Positions 8,266 through 17,823 are shown, counted from the stretch's first letter. The stretch: 64,000 bases of DNA from Parabacteroides sp. Marseille-P3160 (GCF_900162725.1 NZ_LT799418.1:1725836-1789835); one strand, 5' to 3'. A program made the numbers and translations. The notes: generated from the sequence alone by a model not told the origin.

Positions 8266-8610
8266 TTATTCGTCAAATAAGTTGATGGAGTCGCAATATT
8301 CCAGTTCACCGTGTACGATCTGCTTGATCTCTTCGGCCTCGAATTTCCCGATTCCGTCTTTCATGGCATTCTTTACAACATAGTCCAGTAATTCCTCTTC
8401 ATCGATTTCCACGTCATTATCAATTTCTTCATCTTCTTCATCTTCTTCTTCAGTCAGATAACCCTTCGATTCATAATAATTGTAAATCAAATCGACAATA
8501 TAGATGATGTCATCTTTGCTGAACTTTTCCTTTAAGTCCTGAGGAAGGTAGTTTTGAATAAAAGCGACGGAATCATCTTCATCATATAAAAATTCATTGT
8601 CTTGGCTCAT
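8266..8610 (-). CDS. Small highly acidic conserved protein of unknown function
   Basis: The 114-residue protein has no signal peptide or membrane segment. Its middle (about residues 53-75) is almost all Glu and Asp, as in EEEDEEDEEIDNDVEIDEEE. Flanking helices (SVAFIQNYLPQDLKEKF and EAEEIKQIVHGELEYCDSIN) look folded. I recall similar short acidic proteins being conserved across Bacteroidales but cannot name a family. It may be expressed with the OmpA-like lipoprotein gene 39 bases downstream. A protein- or RNA-mimic role is possible from the charge, but nothing here shows it. Confidence 0.75.
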   Translation of the reverse strand: MSQDNEFLYDEDDSVAFIQNYLPQDLKEKFSKDDIIYIVDLIYNYYESKGYLTEEEDEEDEEIDNDVEIDEEELLDYVVKNAMKDGIGKFEAEEIKQIVHGELEYCDSINLFDE

Positions 8611-8650
8611 AACATTTTAAATTTAAATTGTTTATATTCTATTGCCTTGG

Positions 8651-8658
8651 CGAAGATA
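8651..8658 (-). promoter_or_regulatory. Candidate -7 box of the acidic protein gene
   Basis: Reverse strand TATCTTCG matches TAnnTTTG at 7 of 8 positions, 40 bases upstream of the ATG at 8610. Tentative. Confidence 0.3.
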
Positions 8659-8723
8659 CGAAAAAGTCTTTGAAAACGACGAAAACAATTGATTATAAAC
8701 TCGGTTAAATACGGAAAATAGAA

Positions 8724-8731
8724 TAACTTTG
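8724..8731 (+). promoter_or_regulatory. -7 promoter box (TAACTTTG) of the M13 peptidase gene
   Basis: Exact TAnnTTTG match 54 bases upstream of the ATG at 8786. No clear -33 TTTG is seen at the expected spacing. Confidence 0.5.
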
Positions 8732-8785
8732 TTTTCAAAATAAGAAAGGCGACTGAGTTCGCTTTGGACTGTAAAACTTTTAAAG

Positions 8786-10831
8786 ATGAATTTAAAAATG
8801 CATTATTATGTTCCTTTCCTGGCGCTCTGTGTATTGTCCACAGGATGCAACGGCGGTAAGACGCAGGAACAAAAACTGACGGCAGGGATTGATATTGCCA
8901 ACCTGGATACGACTGCGAGTCTGGGAAATGATTTTTATCAATATGCTTGCGGCGGGTGGATGAAAGCGCATCCATTGACCGGTGAGTATTCCCGTTTCGG
9001 TTCTTTCGACCAATTGGCTGAAAATAACCGCGAACAGTTGAGGGAGCTGATCGAAGGCCTGGCCAAAGAGTCGCATGAGGCCGGCTCAATCGCCCAAAAA
9101 GTCGGCGATCTGTATAAAATTGCAATTGATAGCGTTAAGCGGAACAAAGACGGGTTTGCCCCGTTGAAACCTTATCTGGATAAGATTTCAGCCGTAAAAT
9201 CGAAAGCGGAACTACCTGTCCTGATTGCCGGGTTGCAGGAATCGGGAGCTGCTCCCTTCTTTGCCCTTTACGTGGGGGCGGATGATAAAAACAGTGCGAT
9301 GAACATCGTGCAGACCTACCAGAGCGGTCTGTCCATGGGAGAGAAGGAGTATTACCTAGATAATGACGACAAGACAAAAGCGATTCGCGAGAAGTATAAG
9401 ATTTATGTCGTCAATCTGTTTAAGCTCGCCGGATTCGATCCGGCTGCCGCCGAGAAGGCGATGGGACAGGTGCTGGACATCGAAACGCGCTTGGCGAAGG
9501 CCTCGCGTTCCCGTGTGGAACTGAGAGATCCGCAAGCCAATTACAACAAGCTGACCTATGACGAATTGAAAAAGCAATACGCTTCGTACGATTGGGACGC
9601 CTATTTCAGCACGGTCGGATTGAAAGATCTGAAAGAGATCAATATCGGGCAGCCTGCTTTTGTGAAAGAGGCGGTTACTATTATCAATTCGGAGCCATTG
9701 GATGCGCAACTGGCTTACTTGCAATGGAAGTTGCTTGATGCGTCGGCTTCCTCCCTGAGCGATGAATTCTATGCCGCCCAGTTTGACTTCTACAGCAAGA
9801 CGATGGCCGGCATCCAGGAGATGAGACCCCGCTGGAAGCGCGCCGTCTCCGCAGTGGACGGAATGCTGGGGGAAGCGGTCGGACAGATGTACGTCGAGAA
9901 GTATTTTCCCGCCGCAGCCAAGGAGCGGATGCTTGCCTTAGTCCGGAATTTGCAGACTGCCCTGGGCGAACGTATCCGGAATGTCGATTGGATGAGCGAT
10001 GAGACTAAAGCAAAAGCAAAGGAAAAACTGTCCGCCTTTATCATTAAAATCGGATATCCGGACAAATGGAGAGATTATTCGGCATTGGAAATCAAGGATG
10101 ATTCTTATTTTGCTAACGTGATCCGTTCCAATAAGTTCGAGTATGCATATATGCTCGGTAAAGCGGGCAAGCCGGTGGATCGGACCGAATGGGGAATGAC
10201 ACCGCAGACGGTCAATGCGTACTATAACCCGACAACGAATGAAATCTGTTTCCCTGCCGGGATTCTGCAATATCCGTTCTTCGACATGAATGCGGATGAT
10301 GCGTTCAACTACGGAGCCATCGGGGTGGTGATCGGCCATGAAATGACGCATGGGTTCGATGACCAGGGGCGCCAGTACGATAAAGATGGTAATTTGAAAG
10401 AGTGGTGGACGGAAGAAGATGCAAAGCGTTTCAACGAGCGGGCTGCCGTTATGGTCGCCCATTTCGATAGCATCGAAGTGGCTCCGGGAGTGCATGCGAA
10501 CGGAAAGTTGACGTTGGGTGAGAATATCGCTGATTACGGCGGTTTGCAGGTTGCTTTCCAGGCATTCCGCAGTGCGACGGCGGGAAAGCCATTGGAAGAA
10601 AAGGAGGGCCTTACGCCCGAACAACGTTTCTTCCTGGCCTACGCCAATGTTTGGGCCGGCAATATCCGTCCGGAGGCTATTCTCTTGCGGACCAAGTCCG
10701 ATCCTCATTCATTGGGCAAATGGCGTGTAAACGGGGCCTTGCCTCAGATTTCCGCCTGGTACGACGCTTTCCACATCACTGAGAAAGATTCGCTTTATCT
10801 TCCGGAAGGAAAGCGCGTACATATCTGGTAA
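8786..10831 (+). CDS. pepO: M13-family (neprilysin-like) zinc metallopeptidase lipoprotein
   Basis: The 681-residue protein has a lipoprotein signal (LSTGCNGG, Cys about residue 21), an M13 N-terminal domain (DFYQYACGGWMKAHPL) and the C-terminal catalytic domain. Zinc ligands and base are visible: VIGHEMTHGFDDQGRQYD (HExxH) and LGENIADYGGLQVAF (ENxAD). The substrate-binding block NAYYNPTTNEICFPAGILQ is also present. It ends VHIW, close to the conserved CxxW tail of the family. Such peptidases cut small peptides outside the cytoplasm. It is alone, with its own promoter box and a strong terminator. Confidence 0.95.
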   Translation: MNLKMHYYVPFLALCVLSTGCNGGKTQEQKLTAGIDIANLDTTASLGNDFYQYACGGWMKAHPLTGEYSRFGSFDQLAENNREQLRELIEGLAKESHEAGSIAQKVGDLYKIAIDSVKRNKDGFAPLKPYLDKISAVKSKAELPVLIAGLQESGAAPFFALYVGADDKNSAMNIVQTYQSGLSMGEKEYYLDNDDKTKAIREKYKIYVVNLFKLAGFDPAAAEKAMGQVLDIETRLAKASRSRVELRDPQANYNKLTYDELKKQYASYDWDAYFSTVGLKDLKEINIGQPAFVKEAVTIINSEPLDAQLAYLQWKLLDASASSLSDEFYAAQFDFYSKTMAGIQEMRPRWKRAVSAVDGMLGEAVGQMYVEKYFPAAAKERMLALVRNLQTALGERIRNVDWMSDETKAKAKEKLSAFIIKIGYPDKWRDYSALEIKDDSYFANVIRSNKFEYAYMLGKAGKPVDRTEWGMTPQTVNAYYNPTTNEICFPAGILQYPFFDMNADDAFNYGAIGVVIGHEMTHGFDDQGRQYDKDGNLKEWWTEEDAKRFNERAAVMVAHFDSIEVAPGVHANGKLTLGENIADYGGLQVAFQAFRSATAGKPLEEKEGLTPEQRFFLAYANVWAGNIRPEAILLRTKSDPHSLGKWRVNGALPQISAWYDAFHITEKDSLYLPEGKRVHIW

Positions 10832-10858
10832 AATAAAATTCCAAGTTTTTTCTATCTG

Positions 10859-10890
10859 GCGGGAGGCAGCGAATGCCTCCCGTTTTTTTA
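10859..10890 (+). terminator. Rho-independent terminator after the M13 peptidase gene
   Basis: Perfect 9-bp stem CGGGAGGCA/TGCCTCCCG (10860-10882) with a 5-base loop, followed by T7. It lies 28 bases after the stop. Confidence 0.88.
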
Positions 10891-10934
10891 TGCTAATTAT
10901 TCATAAGGGGTATCTGGCGGGTCGAAAAAAAATG

Positions 10935-10942
10935 TATTATTG
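10935..10942 (+). promoter_or_regulatory. Candidate -7 box of the aldo/keto reductase gene
   Basis: TATTATTG matches TAnnTTTG at 7 of 8 positions, 53 bases before the ATG at 10996. Tentative. Confidence 0.3.
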
Positions 10943-10995
10943 TAAAACGAAAAAAGTCGTATGACAAATGAATCATTAAAAAGCAGTTATAAGTT

Positions 10996-11817
10996 ATGGA
11001 AAAGTTTAAGTTAAATAACGGAGTGGAAATACCCGCCATCGCGTTGGGGGTATTTCGTATCGAAGATCAGAAGATCACTTACGAAACGGTAAAATCAGCT
11101 TTGGAGCTCGGCTACAGGCATATTGATACGGCGATGATATACGGGAATGAAGAAGCGGTCGGAAAGGCCGTAAAAGACAGCGGGATTCCGCGCCGGGAGA
11201 TTTTTGTTACCACCAAACTTTGGAATGACGACCAGCGTTCGGGTAAGGTGGAAGGAGCTATCGATGCCAGCCTGAATCGCCTTGGTTTGGATTATGTCGA
11301 TTTATACCTTGTCCATTGGCCGGTCAAAGAACATTATGTCGAGGTCTGGAAGCGGATGGAGAAGGTCTATAAGGAAGGAAAAGCCAAAGCCATCGGCGTA
11401 AGCAATTATAATCCGCATCATCTGGACGATCTGCTGAAAACGGCGGAAATAGTCCCGGCGGTAAACCAGATCGAATGTTATCCGTATCTGGCACAACAGC
11501 CGGTGATCGATTATTGCCAGGCCAAAGGAATCCGCCCCGAAGCCTGGGGGCCTTTGGGGGCCGGTAAAACGGACGTTCTGGGTAATCAGTTGATCGAACA
11601 TATTGCCGGAAAATACGGAAAGACTTCGGCACAGGTCGTATTACGCTGGAACCTGCAGCGGGGCGTGATCGTTATTCCCAAATCAGTGCATCGGGAACGT
11701 CAGGCCCAAAACCTGAATATTACAGACTTTGAGTTGACGCCCGAGGAACTAAAGCAAATCACGTCGTTAGATAAAAATCTGCGTTTAGGGTCGGATCCTG
11801 ATAATTTCGATTTCTGA
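10996..11817 (+). CDS. Aldo/keto reductase (2,5-diketo-D-gluconate reductase type)
   Basis: This 273-residue cytoplasmic NAD(P)H-dependent oxidoreductase reduces aldehydes and ketones. The catalytic tetrad is readable: Asp and Tyr in GYRHIDTAMIYGNEEAVG, Lys in VTTKLWNDDQ, and His in YLVHWPVK. The cofactor-binding end carries VIPKSVHRERQAQN. Length and motifs fit the short AKR5-like group (YvgN/DkgA). Its natural substrate cannot be read from sequence. It stands between the M13 terminator and a convergent LamG-like gene. Confidence 0.93.
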   Translation: MEKFKLNNGVEIPAIALGVFRIEDQKITYETVKSALELGYRHIDTAMIYGNEEAVGKAVKDSGIPRREIFVTTKLWNDDQRSGKVEGAIDASLNRLGLDYVDLYLVHWPVKEHYVEVWKRMEKVYKEGKAKAIGVSNYNPHHLDDLLKTAEIVPAVNQIECYPYLAQQPVIDYCQAKGIRPEAWGPLGAGKTDVLGNQLIEHIAGKYGKTSAQVVLRWNLQRGVIVIPKSVHRERQAQNLNITDFELTPEELKQITSLDKNLRLGSDPDNFDF

Positions 11818-11881
11818 TGCTTATTCATCGTTTGGTAATAGGTGGAAAACGATAGAGTGGGGGGAGGATCCTGGGCTCTCT

Positions 11882-12760
11882 TTATTTTTTTAAAGGTATC
11901 TCGGTTAAATAAGCTATTTCTTTCCCGGTTAACGCACGGGAATAAATGGCTAATCCACCGATTTGACCTTTGAAAAAATTGCCCATTCCACTCTTCAGCA
12001 GTACGGCTCCTACGGTAAAATCAGAACCGTTATCCCCCATTCCATCAGGGAAATAATAGGGATTTTTGGATTGGATAATTCCATCCGGATAGCCTTCAAA
12101 GCCTTTGGTGTGATCAATTAATTCCTCTTCTCTTTTCTCGAATTTTCCGTCTAAATACGATTTGATGTACTTACCGTCATAAGTGAATGCCACACAACAC
12201 CATTGGCCTTTCGGAACCAGTTGTTTACTGGCCGAATAGTCAATGGAATAAGGAAAAGGAGGCGTTGGTTTCCCTGTCTTGGAAATATGTCCGCATACTT
12301 GATCCCTTCCATTATAATAAGGTAAAGAGACAAATAAACCGTATTGGCGTTTTCCACCGTCTTCATATTCATTCCACATGCCGCCGATAAATCCGGTTTG
12401 CTCTCCTGTCCATTTAATCCAGGCTATGACTGTCACTCCCGGAGAGACAATATTTAAAGCGCCTGTTTGGCTATGATCCAGTTTCAAATAAGATTTACCG
12501 TCGAAGAAGGCGGAATATCCGGAAAGAGGGCCTTCTTCCATCCGGTCTACGCTTGCCGTCATATCGGTAAGAAGGAATTGTTTATCTCCTGCCGCATAAC
12601 GTACTTCCCCCTTCTTTTCTTTGAAATCCCATAAAGCGACAAAGTTCTCACAAGCCGTAAATTTCCCCAGATAGGAAGGATTATCTGTTTCTTGTCCCAT
12701 TGCTTCTGTAAATCCGAACGAGCAAATCATGCATACCAGTATTATAGAGTAGTTAGACAT
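11882..12760 (-). CDS. Secreted LamG/concanavalin-like lectin-fold protein
   Basis: The 292-residue protein starts with a Sec signal peptide (cleavage near TEAMGQE). The mature part reads as a LamG-type jelly-roll: AFFDGKSYLKLDH, VTVIAWIKWTGEQTGFIG, WCCVAFTYDGKYIKSYLDG and the closing strand FKGQIGGLAIYSRALTGKEI. These match the Laminin_G_3 pattern, in which the domain often binds glycans or sits beside glycan-active enzymes. No catalytic domain is present. It has no obvious operon partner; the threonine operon ends just upstream on the same strand. A carbohydrate-binding role outside the inner membrane is an inference. Confidence 0.85.
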   Translation of the reverse strand: MSNYSIILVCMICSFGFTEAMGQETDNPSYLGKFTACENFVALWDFKEKKGEVRYAAGDKQFLLTDMTASVDRMEEGPLSGYSAFFDGKSYLKLDHSQTGALNIVSPGVTVIAWIKWTGEQTGFIGGMWNEYEDGGKRQYGLFVSLPYYNGRDQVCGHISKTGKPTPPFPYSIDYSASKQLVPKGQWCCVAFTYDGKYIKSYLDGKFEKREEELIDHTKGFEGYPDGIIQSKNPYYFPDGMGDNGSDFTVGAVLLKSGMGNFFKGQIGGLAIYSRALTGKEIAYLTEIPLKK

Positions 12761-12801
12761 AATTATAGTATTTAGATAAAGATTAATCCTACAGAACTTT
12801 T

Positions 12802-14106
12802 TTATTGTGCCAATAGATACGACTTAAAAGAACGATAGTCTTTGGACATTTCGATGTTTTGTTTCGTACCCTTCATAAACGCCTGTAGCTTGGCGGGAAC
12901 TTCGATTTTCCGCCCTAGAATACCTTCGATCGTTTCCTTGAATTTCGCCGGATGGGCGGTTTCGAGGAAAATTCCCGTTTCACCGGGTTTCAGGCCGGCG
13001 GCCAGTGCGCGATACCCGCAAGCTCCGTGCGGATCACATAAATAATGATATTTTTCATCGATCTCCTTGATGGTTTCCGCTATTTCCGTATCGGAATAAA
13101 AAGAACCGGAAATCAAGGCACTGATGGCCGGATGATCCGACCCGAACAGATCCAGAATACGGGCGAAATTGCTCGGCGCCCCTACGTCCATGGCATTGGC
13201 GATGGTTGCTACGGAAGGACGGGGGGTATAGACTTCCGTTTTCAGGTATTCGTAAAATACATTATTCCGGTTGTTGGCCGCGATGAAACGCTTGATCGGC
13301 AATCCCATCCTATGGGCGAAAAGTCCGGCCGTAATATTGCCGAAATTCCCCGACGGTACGCAGACGACCAGTTCTTTCGCTTGCCCGATCCGGTCCAACT
13401 GCGCATAGGCATTGAAATAGTAAAAAGACTGCGGCAGGAAACGGGCGACATTGATTGAATTAGCGGAAGTAAGCTGCATATGCCTGTTCAGGTCGACATC
13501 CAGGAAGGCGGCTTTCACCAACGCCTGGCAGTCGTCGAAGACACCGTCGATTTCCAGCGCCGTGATATTCTGCCCCAATGTGGTGAACTGGCATTCCTGA
13601 ATGGGGCTGACTTTCCCCTTCGGATAAAGTACGTAAACATGGATGCCGGGTACACCGAGGAAGCCGTTTGCCACAGCGCTTCCCGTATCTCCGGAAGTGG
13701 CCACGAGTACGTTTACTTCCTGTTCGATTCCCCTTTGCCGTATAAAATAGGAGAGCAGCCGCGCCATGAAGCGCGCTCCCACATCTTTGAAAGCAAGCGT
13801 CGGGCCATGGAAGAGTTCCAAGCTATAAATGGAATCGCTAACCGGAACGACCGGCGTCTCGAATGAAAGCGTATCTTCCACGATCTTCCGCAAGGTTTCC
13901 GGTTCCATGTCTTTGCCAAAGAAGGCCTGTGCGACCGTATTGGCTATTTCATGGAAAGATTGTTCTTTCAGGCCGGCAATCGTCGCCGGATCCAAAACCG
14001 GGATCGATTCCGGCATATAGAGCCCGTTATCCGCTGCAAGGCTCTTGATGACGGCCTCTTCCAGGCTGACCGGCGGTACGGAATGGTTGGTGCTGTAATA
14101 TTTCAT
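12802..14106 (-). CDS. thrC: Threonine synthase
   Basis: This 434-residue PLP enzyme converts O-phosphohomoserine to threonine. The PLP lysine lies in FHGPTLAFKDVGARFMARLL, the phosphate-binding loop in VATSGDTGSAVANGF and the start in MKYYSTNHSVPPVSLEEAV. The frame extends upstream to 14190 but would overlap the preceding gene by 77 bases. The ATG at 14106, 7 bases after that gene's stop, matches the family N-terminus and is chosen. Last gene of the thrA-homoserine kinase-thrC operon. Confidence 0.96.
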   Translation of the reverse strand: MKYYSTNHSVPPVSLEEAVIKSLAADNGLYMPESIPVLDPATIAGLKEQSFHEIANTVAQAFFGKDMEPETLRKIVEDTLSFETPVVPVSDSIYSLELFHGPTLAFKDVGARFMARLLSYFIRQRGIEQEVNVLVATSGDTGSAVANGFLGVPGIHVYVLYPKGKVSPIQECQFTTLGQNITALEIDGVFDDCQALVKAAFLDVDLNRHMQLTSANSINVARFLPQSFYYFNAYAQLDRIGQAKELVVCVPSGNFGNITAGLFAHRMGLPIKRFIAANNRNNVFYEYLKTEVYTPRPSVATIANAMDVGAPSNFARILDLFGSDHPAISALISGSFYSDTEIAETIKEIDEKYHYLCDPHGACGYRALAAGLKPGETGIFLETAHPAKFKETIEGILGRKIEVPAKLQAFMKGTKQNIEMSKDYRSFKSYLLAQ

Positions 14107-14113
14107 GGTTATG

Positions 14114-15319
14114 TTATCTAAGTAGTTCGCGAATAAATTGATCTCCTTCCAAAACTCCGAGCCCGCCTTCCTTCGCGGAAAACTCGTCATAACAGGTTAC
14201 CTTGTCCGGCGTATTCCCCGGCTTATAGATGATAAAAGGAATTGGCGCATTGGTATGCGTACGGATTGCACAAGGCGTCGGATGGTCGGGCAGGATTCCG
14301 AAAGCGACCGGCTCGTCCCAGTCCTTCACCGCTTCGTAAACCCTTTTGACAGCCCGGCGGTCCAGGTATTCAATGGTCTTGATTTTGAGGTCGACATCTC
14401 CTTCGTGCCCCGCTTCGTCGCTGGCCTCGATATGGAGATAAACGAAATCGTTCGTTTTAAGCGCTTCGATGGCTGCATCGGCCTTCCCTTCATAGTTGGT
14501 GTCGTAAAGCCCGGTAGCTCCTTCCACTTCGATCACTTCCAGCCCGGCATATCGTCCGATCCCACGGATTAAATCCACAGCCGAAATGACCGCTCCTTTG
14601 CCGAAACCGTACATCTGCTGCATCGTCTCCATCGCAGGACGGTAGCCGGGCGACCAAGGCCAGATACTGTTTGCCGGGTCTTTTCCGAGGGCGATACGCG
14701 CCTGGTTAATGGGATGGCCGGGCAGGATCTGTTGCGATCGCAAAATCAAATCATTCAGCAAAGCGGCCGTTTCTTCCGCTTCGGGCGCTTCCGCCTTGAT
14801 GAGGGCCGGACGGAACGGATGCAACGGAATATCGTGGGGAGGCGTACAATCCAATCGTTTGTCACCCCCCTTAATGACCAGCAGGTGGCGGTAGGAAACG
14901 CCCGTATAGAACTTGAGCCGGTCGGAGCCTAACTTTTCGTTGAGAAAGCGAATCAGTTCGTCTGCTTCTTCCGTGGAAATATGCCCGGAGGAATGATTCT
15001 TTATCAAGTCGCCTTCGATGCAGATCAGATTACAACGCAAAGCTAATTCCCCCGGCTGCAAGTCGATGCCGATACTTGCCGCTTCCAACACTCCGCGCCC
15101 TTCATAGACCTTGTTCAAATCATAGCCTAATACGGCCATGTTCGCCACCTCGCTACCCGGATGGAATCCTTTGGGAACCGTCTTGAGCAATCCGGTCACT
15201 CCCATAGCGGCCAGCTTGTCCATGTAAGGCGTGTCCGCATATTGAAGAGGCGTTTTGCCTCCTAATGCGGCGATCGGTTCATCCGCCATCCCATCGCCGA
15301 GTATGATAATATGTTTCAT
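14114..15319 (-). CDS. Phosphoglycerate-mutase-like protein, probable homoserine kinase
   Basis: The 401-residue protein belongs to the cofactor-independent phosphoglycerate mutase / alkaline phosphatase superfamily: MKHIIILGDGMADEPI (metal-binding Asp), the metal-ligand block FGILPDHPTPCAIRTHTNAP and YLHIEASDEAGHEGDVD. It lies between thrA and thrC, exactly where a homoserine kinase is needed, and no GHMP-type thrB is present in the window. A TIGRFAM family (recalled as TIGR02535) describes such proteins as proposed homoserine kinases, and I recall a Bacteroides relative with genetic support for that role. The function follows from family and position, not from catalytic residues alone. Gaps to its neighbours are 17 and 7 bases. 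Confidence 0.85.
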   Translation of the reverse strand: MKHIIILGDGMADEPIAALGGKTPLQYADTPYMDKLAAMGVTGLLKTVPKGFHPGSEVANMAVLGYDLNKVYEGRGVLEAASIGIDLQPGELALRCNLICIEGDLIKNHSSGHISTEEADELIRFLNEKLGSDRLKFYTGVSYRHLLVIKGGDKRLDCTPPHDIPLHPFRPALIKAEAPEAEETAALLNDLILRSQQILPGHPINQARIALGKDPANSIWPWSPGYRPAMETMQQMYGFGKGAVISAVDLIRGIGRYAGLEVIEVEGATGLYDTNYEGKADAAIEALKTNDFVYLHIEASDEAGHEGDVDLKIKTIEYLDRRAVKRVYEAVKDWDEPVAFGILPDHPTPCAIRTHTNAPIPFIIYKPGNTPDKVTCYDEFSAKEGGLGVLEGDQFIRELLR

Positions 15320-15336
15320 TATTATAAAAGATTAAT

Positions 15337-17775
15337 TCATCGGATATTTGCAATCGAGATGATGTCGGAAAAAACACCGGCGGCCGTCACGTCCGCACCG
15401 GCTCCATAGCCCTTGATCACCATCGGATAGTCATGATAGCGTTCGGTCGAGATCATGATAATATTATTGCTTCCCTCCAGTTCGTAAAAGGGATGGCTGC
15501 GGTCGACGGCTTCCAGCCCCACTTCGCAAATTCCCCTGTTCATCCGGGCGACAAAGCGGAGCCGTTTATGTTCGGATTCCAATTGCTTGCGTTTTTCCTC
15601 GAATTCCGCATCCACTTGCCGGATATTCGTCCAAAAGTCGTCCAGCGTACCCTCGAAACAGGCCGCGGGCAGGAGCGGATGCTGTATTACATCTTCGCAC
15701 TCCACTTTGTATCCGGCTTCGCGCGCGAGGATCACCAACTTCCGTGTCACATCAACGCCGCTCAGGTCGATCCGCGGATCCGGTTCCGAGTACCGGGCTT
15801 CTTTTGCCATTTTTACCGCCCGGCTGAAAGGAACTTCTTCGCTGATTGCATTGAAAATGAAATTAAGCGTACCGGAAACGACTGTCTCCAGTTTCAGTAT
15901 ATGGTCTCCGCTGTTAATCAAGTCGTTCATCGTGTTGATGATCGGCAGGCCGGCGCCTACGTTCGTTTCGAAGAGGAACTTGACTCCCCGTCGCCGGGCC
16001 GTGTCTTTCAGCGTCTGATAGTTGCTGTATGCGGAAGAAGCGGCGATCTTGTTGGCGGTTACTACGGAAACGTTGTTGTTCAGCAAGGTTTCGTATACGT
16101 CCGCCACCTGTTCGCTGGACGTACAATCTACAAAAACCGAGTTGAAAATATTCATTTTCAGCACTTCCTCGACCAACTTACCGGTCGAGCTGTCTTCTCC
16201 CTTTTCCCTCAGTTCCTTAATGCAATGATCCAGCTTAATGCCTTCGCGGATGAACAAAGCCTTATGGGAGTTGGCAATGCCTACGACTTTCAGCTTCAGC
16301 CCGCTTTTCATCAGGTTCTCCTGTTGGGCGCGGATCTGTTCAATCAGGTTACTGCCCACTGTCCCCACACCCACTATAAAAAGGTTAAGTACTTTATATT
16401 CCGATAGGAAGAAGGAGTCATGGATGGAATTCAGCGCCTTGCGAAGGTATTCCAGCTTGATGACAAAGGAGATGTTTGTTTCCGAAGCCCCCTGGGCACA
16501 GGCAATCACGCTGATGCCCGCCCTTCCGAGCGTTCCGAACAGTTTACCGGCAATGCCCGGCGTCCGCTTCATGTTTTCTCCTACGATGGCGACCGTCGCA
16601 AGATCCTTTTCGGCAATCATATCGTTGATTTCCCCTTGCTGGCGTTCCAATGCAAACTCTTCGTTCAACATCTGGACGGCCATGTCGGCATCCGCATTAC
16701 AAACGGCGAATGTCGTATTGTTTTCCGAACTGGCCTGGGAAACCATAAAGACACTGATGCCGTTTTTTGCCAGCGTCTTGAATATCCTGTAATTGACTCC
16801 GATCACTCCGACCATACCCAATCCCTGCACCGTGACCAGGCAAGTGTCATTAATGGAGGAAATACCCTTGATCAGGGCTTTTCCTGAAGTCTTGGGGAGT
16901 TCGCCCGAGATCAGCGTGCCGGGAGCTTCCGGATTGAAGGTGTTGCGTACGCGGATCGGGACGTTTTTATGATAAACCGGATAGATGGTCGGCGGATAGA
17001 TCACTTTAGCACCGAAATTACAAAGCTCCATCGCCTCGGTAAAAGTCAGCTGTTCGATCACATACGCCGAACTGATCACCCGGGGATCGGCCGTCATAAA
17101 GCCGTCCACATCCGTCCATATCTCTAAAATATTTGCATTCAGCGCTGCCGCCAGGATGGAAGCGGTATAGTCCGATCCGCCCCGTCCCAAGTTGGTAATT
17201 TCACCATTCTCCTTGTTGGAAGAGATAAAACCGGGGACCAGCGACACCTTGGGCAGCGTCTGGAAGGTTTCTTGGATCAACCGGTTAGTCAGGTCGAAAT
17301 CAACGATATTCTTATTGAATTGCTTGATTGTCTTAATGAACTTGCGGGCGTCATAAAGTTGGGCGTCTTTGATGACCTTGGATATGATGAGTGATGAAAT
17401 CCGTTCCCCATAGCTGACAATCGCATTGGATGTTTTCACCGAAAGGTCATTGATCAGAAAAACCCCCTTATAAATATTCCGGAGTTCCTCCAATAAGGTC
17501 AATACGTCCGCCTGGACTTTCTTGCACAAGTCGTCTTCCGGGATGACTCCCTCGATGACATTCATGTGGCGTGTGACAAGGTCCGCAAATTCTTTCTCGT
17601 AAATGATATTCCCCTGGGCGGCCATTTGCGAGATGGATAATAACTTGTCGGTTATACCGCCGAGGGCGGAAACGACGACGATTACAGGCTCTTCTACAGC
17701 CTCTACTATTTTCTTTACACTCAAAATACTATTCACGGAACCTACGGATGTTCCGCCGAATTTCAATACTTTCAT
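15337..17775 (-). CDS. thrA: Bifunctional aspartokinase / homoserine dehydrogenase
   Basis: This 812-residue fusion catalyses the first and third steps of the aspartate-to-threonine/methionine route. The aspartokinase domain is N-terminal (MKVLKFGGTSVGSVNSI, then VTNLGRGGSDYTASILA-like sequence near residue 205). Two ACT-type regulatory segments occupy about residues 310-455. The dehydrogenase follows with the NAD-binding LFIVGVGTVGSNLIEQI and LNFIFNAISEEVPFSRA. Length and order match E. coli ThrA. ACT domains imply feedback control by threonine. An apparent leader-peptide attenuator lies directly upstream (17801-17956). Confidence 0.97.
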   Translation of the reverse strand: MKVLKFGGTSVGSVNSILSVKKIVEAVEEPVIVVVSALGGITDKLLSISQMAAQGNIIYEKEFADLVTRHMNVIEGVIPEDDLCKKVQADVLTLLEELRNIYKGVFLINDLSVKTSNAIVSYGERISSLIISKVIKDAQLYDARKFIKTIKQFNKNIVDFDLTNRLIQETFQTLPKVSLVPGFISSNKENGEITNLGRGGSDYTASILAAALNANILEIWTDVDGFMTADPRVISSAYVIEQLTFTEAMELCNFGAKVIYPPTIYPVYHKNVPIRVRNTFNPEAPGTLISGELPKTSGKALIKGISSINDTCLVTVQGLGMVGVIGVNYRIFKTLAKNGISVFMVSQASSENNTTFAVCNADADMAVQMLNEEFALERQQGEINDMIAEKDLATVAIVGENMKRTPGIAGKLFGTLGRAGISVIACAQGASETNISFVIKLEYLRKALNSIHDSFFLSEYKVLNLFIVGVGTVGSNLIEQIRAQQENLMKSGLKLKVVGIANSHKALFIREGIKLDHCIKELREKGEDSSTGKLVEEVLKMNIFNSVFVDCTSSEQVADVYETLLNNNVSVVTANKIAASSAYSNYQTLKDTARRRGVKFLFETNVGAGLPIINTMNDLINSGDHILKLETVVSGTLNFIFNAISEEVPFSRAVKMAKEARYSEPDPRIDLSGVDVTRKLVILAREAGYKVECEDVIQHPLLPAACFEGTLDDFWTNIRQVDAEFEEKRKQLESEHKRLRFVARMNRGICEVGLEAVDRSHPFYELEGSNNIIMISTERYHDYPMVIKGYGAGADVTAAGVFSDIISIANIR

Positions 17776-17800
17776 GCTTTATTTTTAATTTATATTTGTG

Positions 17801-17823
17801 GAAAAACGCCGGGATTCCCGGCA
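17801..17823 (-). terminator. Attenuator-type terminator in the thrA leader
   Basis: Reverse strand GCCGGG-AAT-CCCGGC (17808-17822) followed by GTTTTTC. It lies 26 bases upstream of the thrA start and 65 bases after the end of a short leader frame, so read-through is needed for thrA to be expressed. A GCGC-AAGA-GCGC hairpin at about 17830-17841 lies just before it. Confidence 0.75.
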
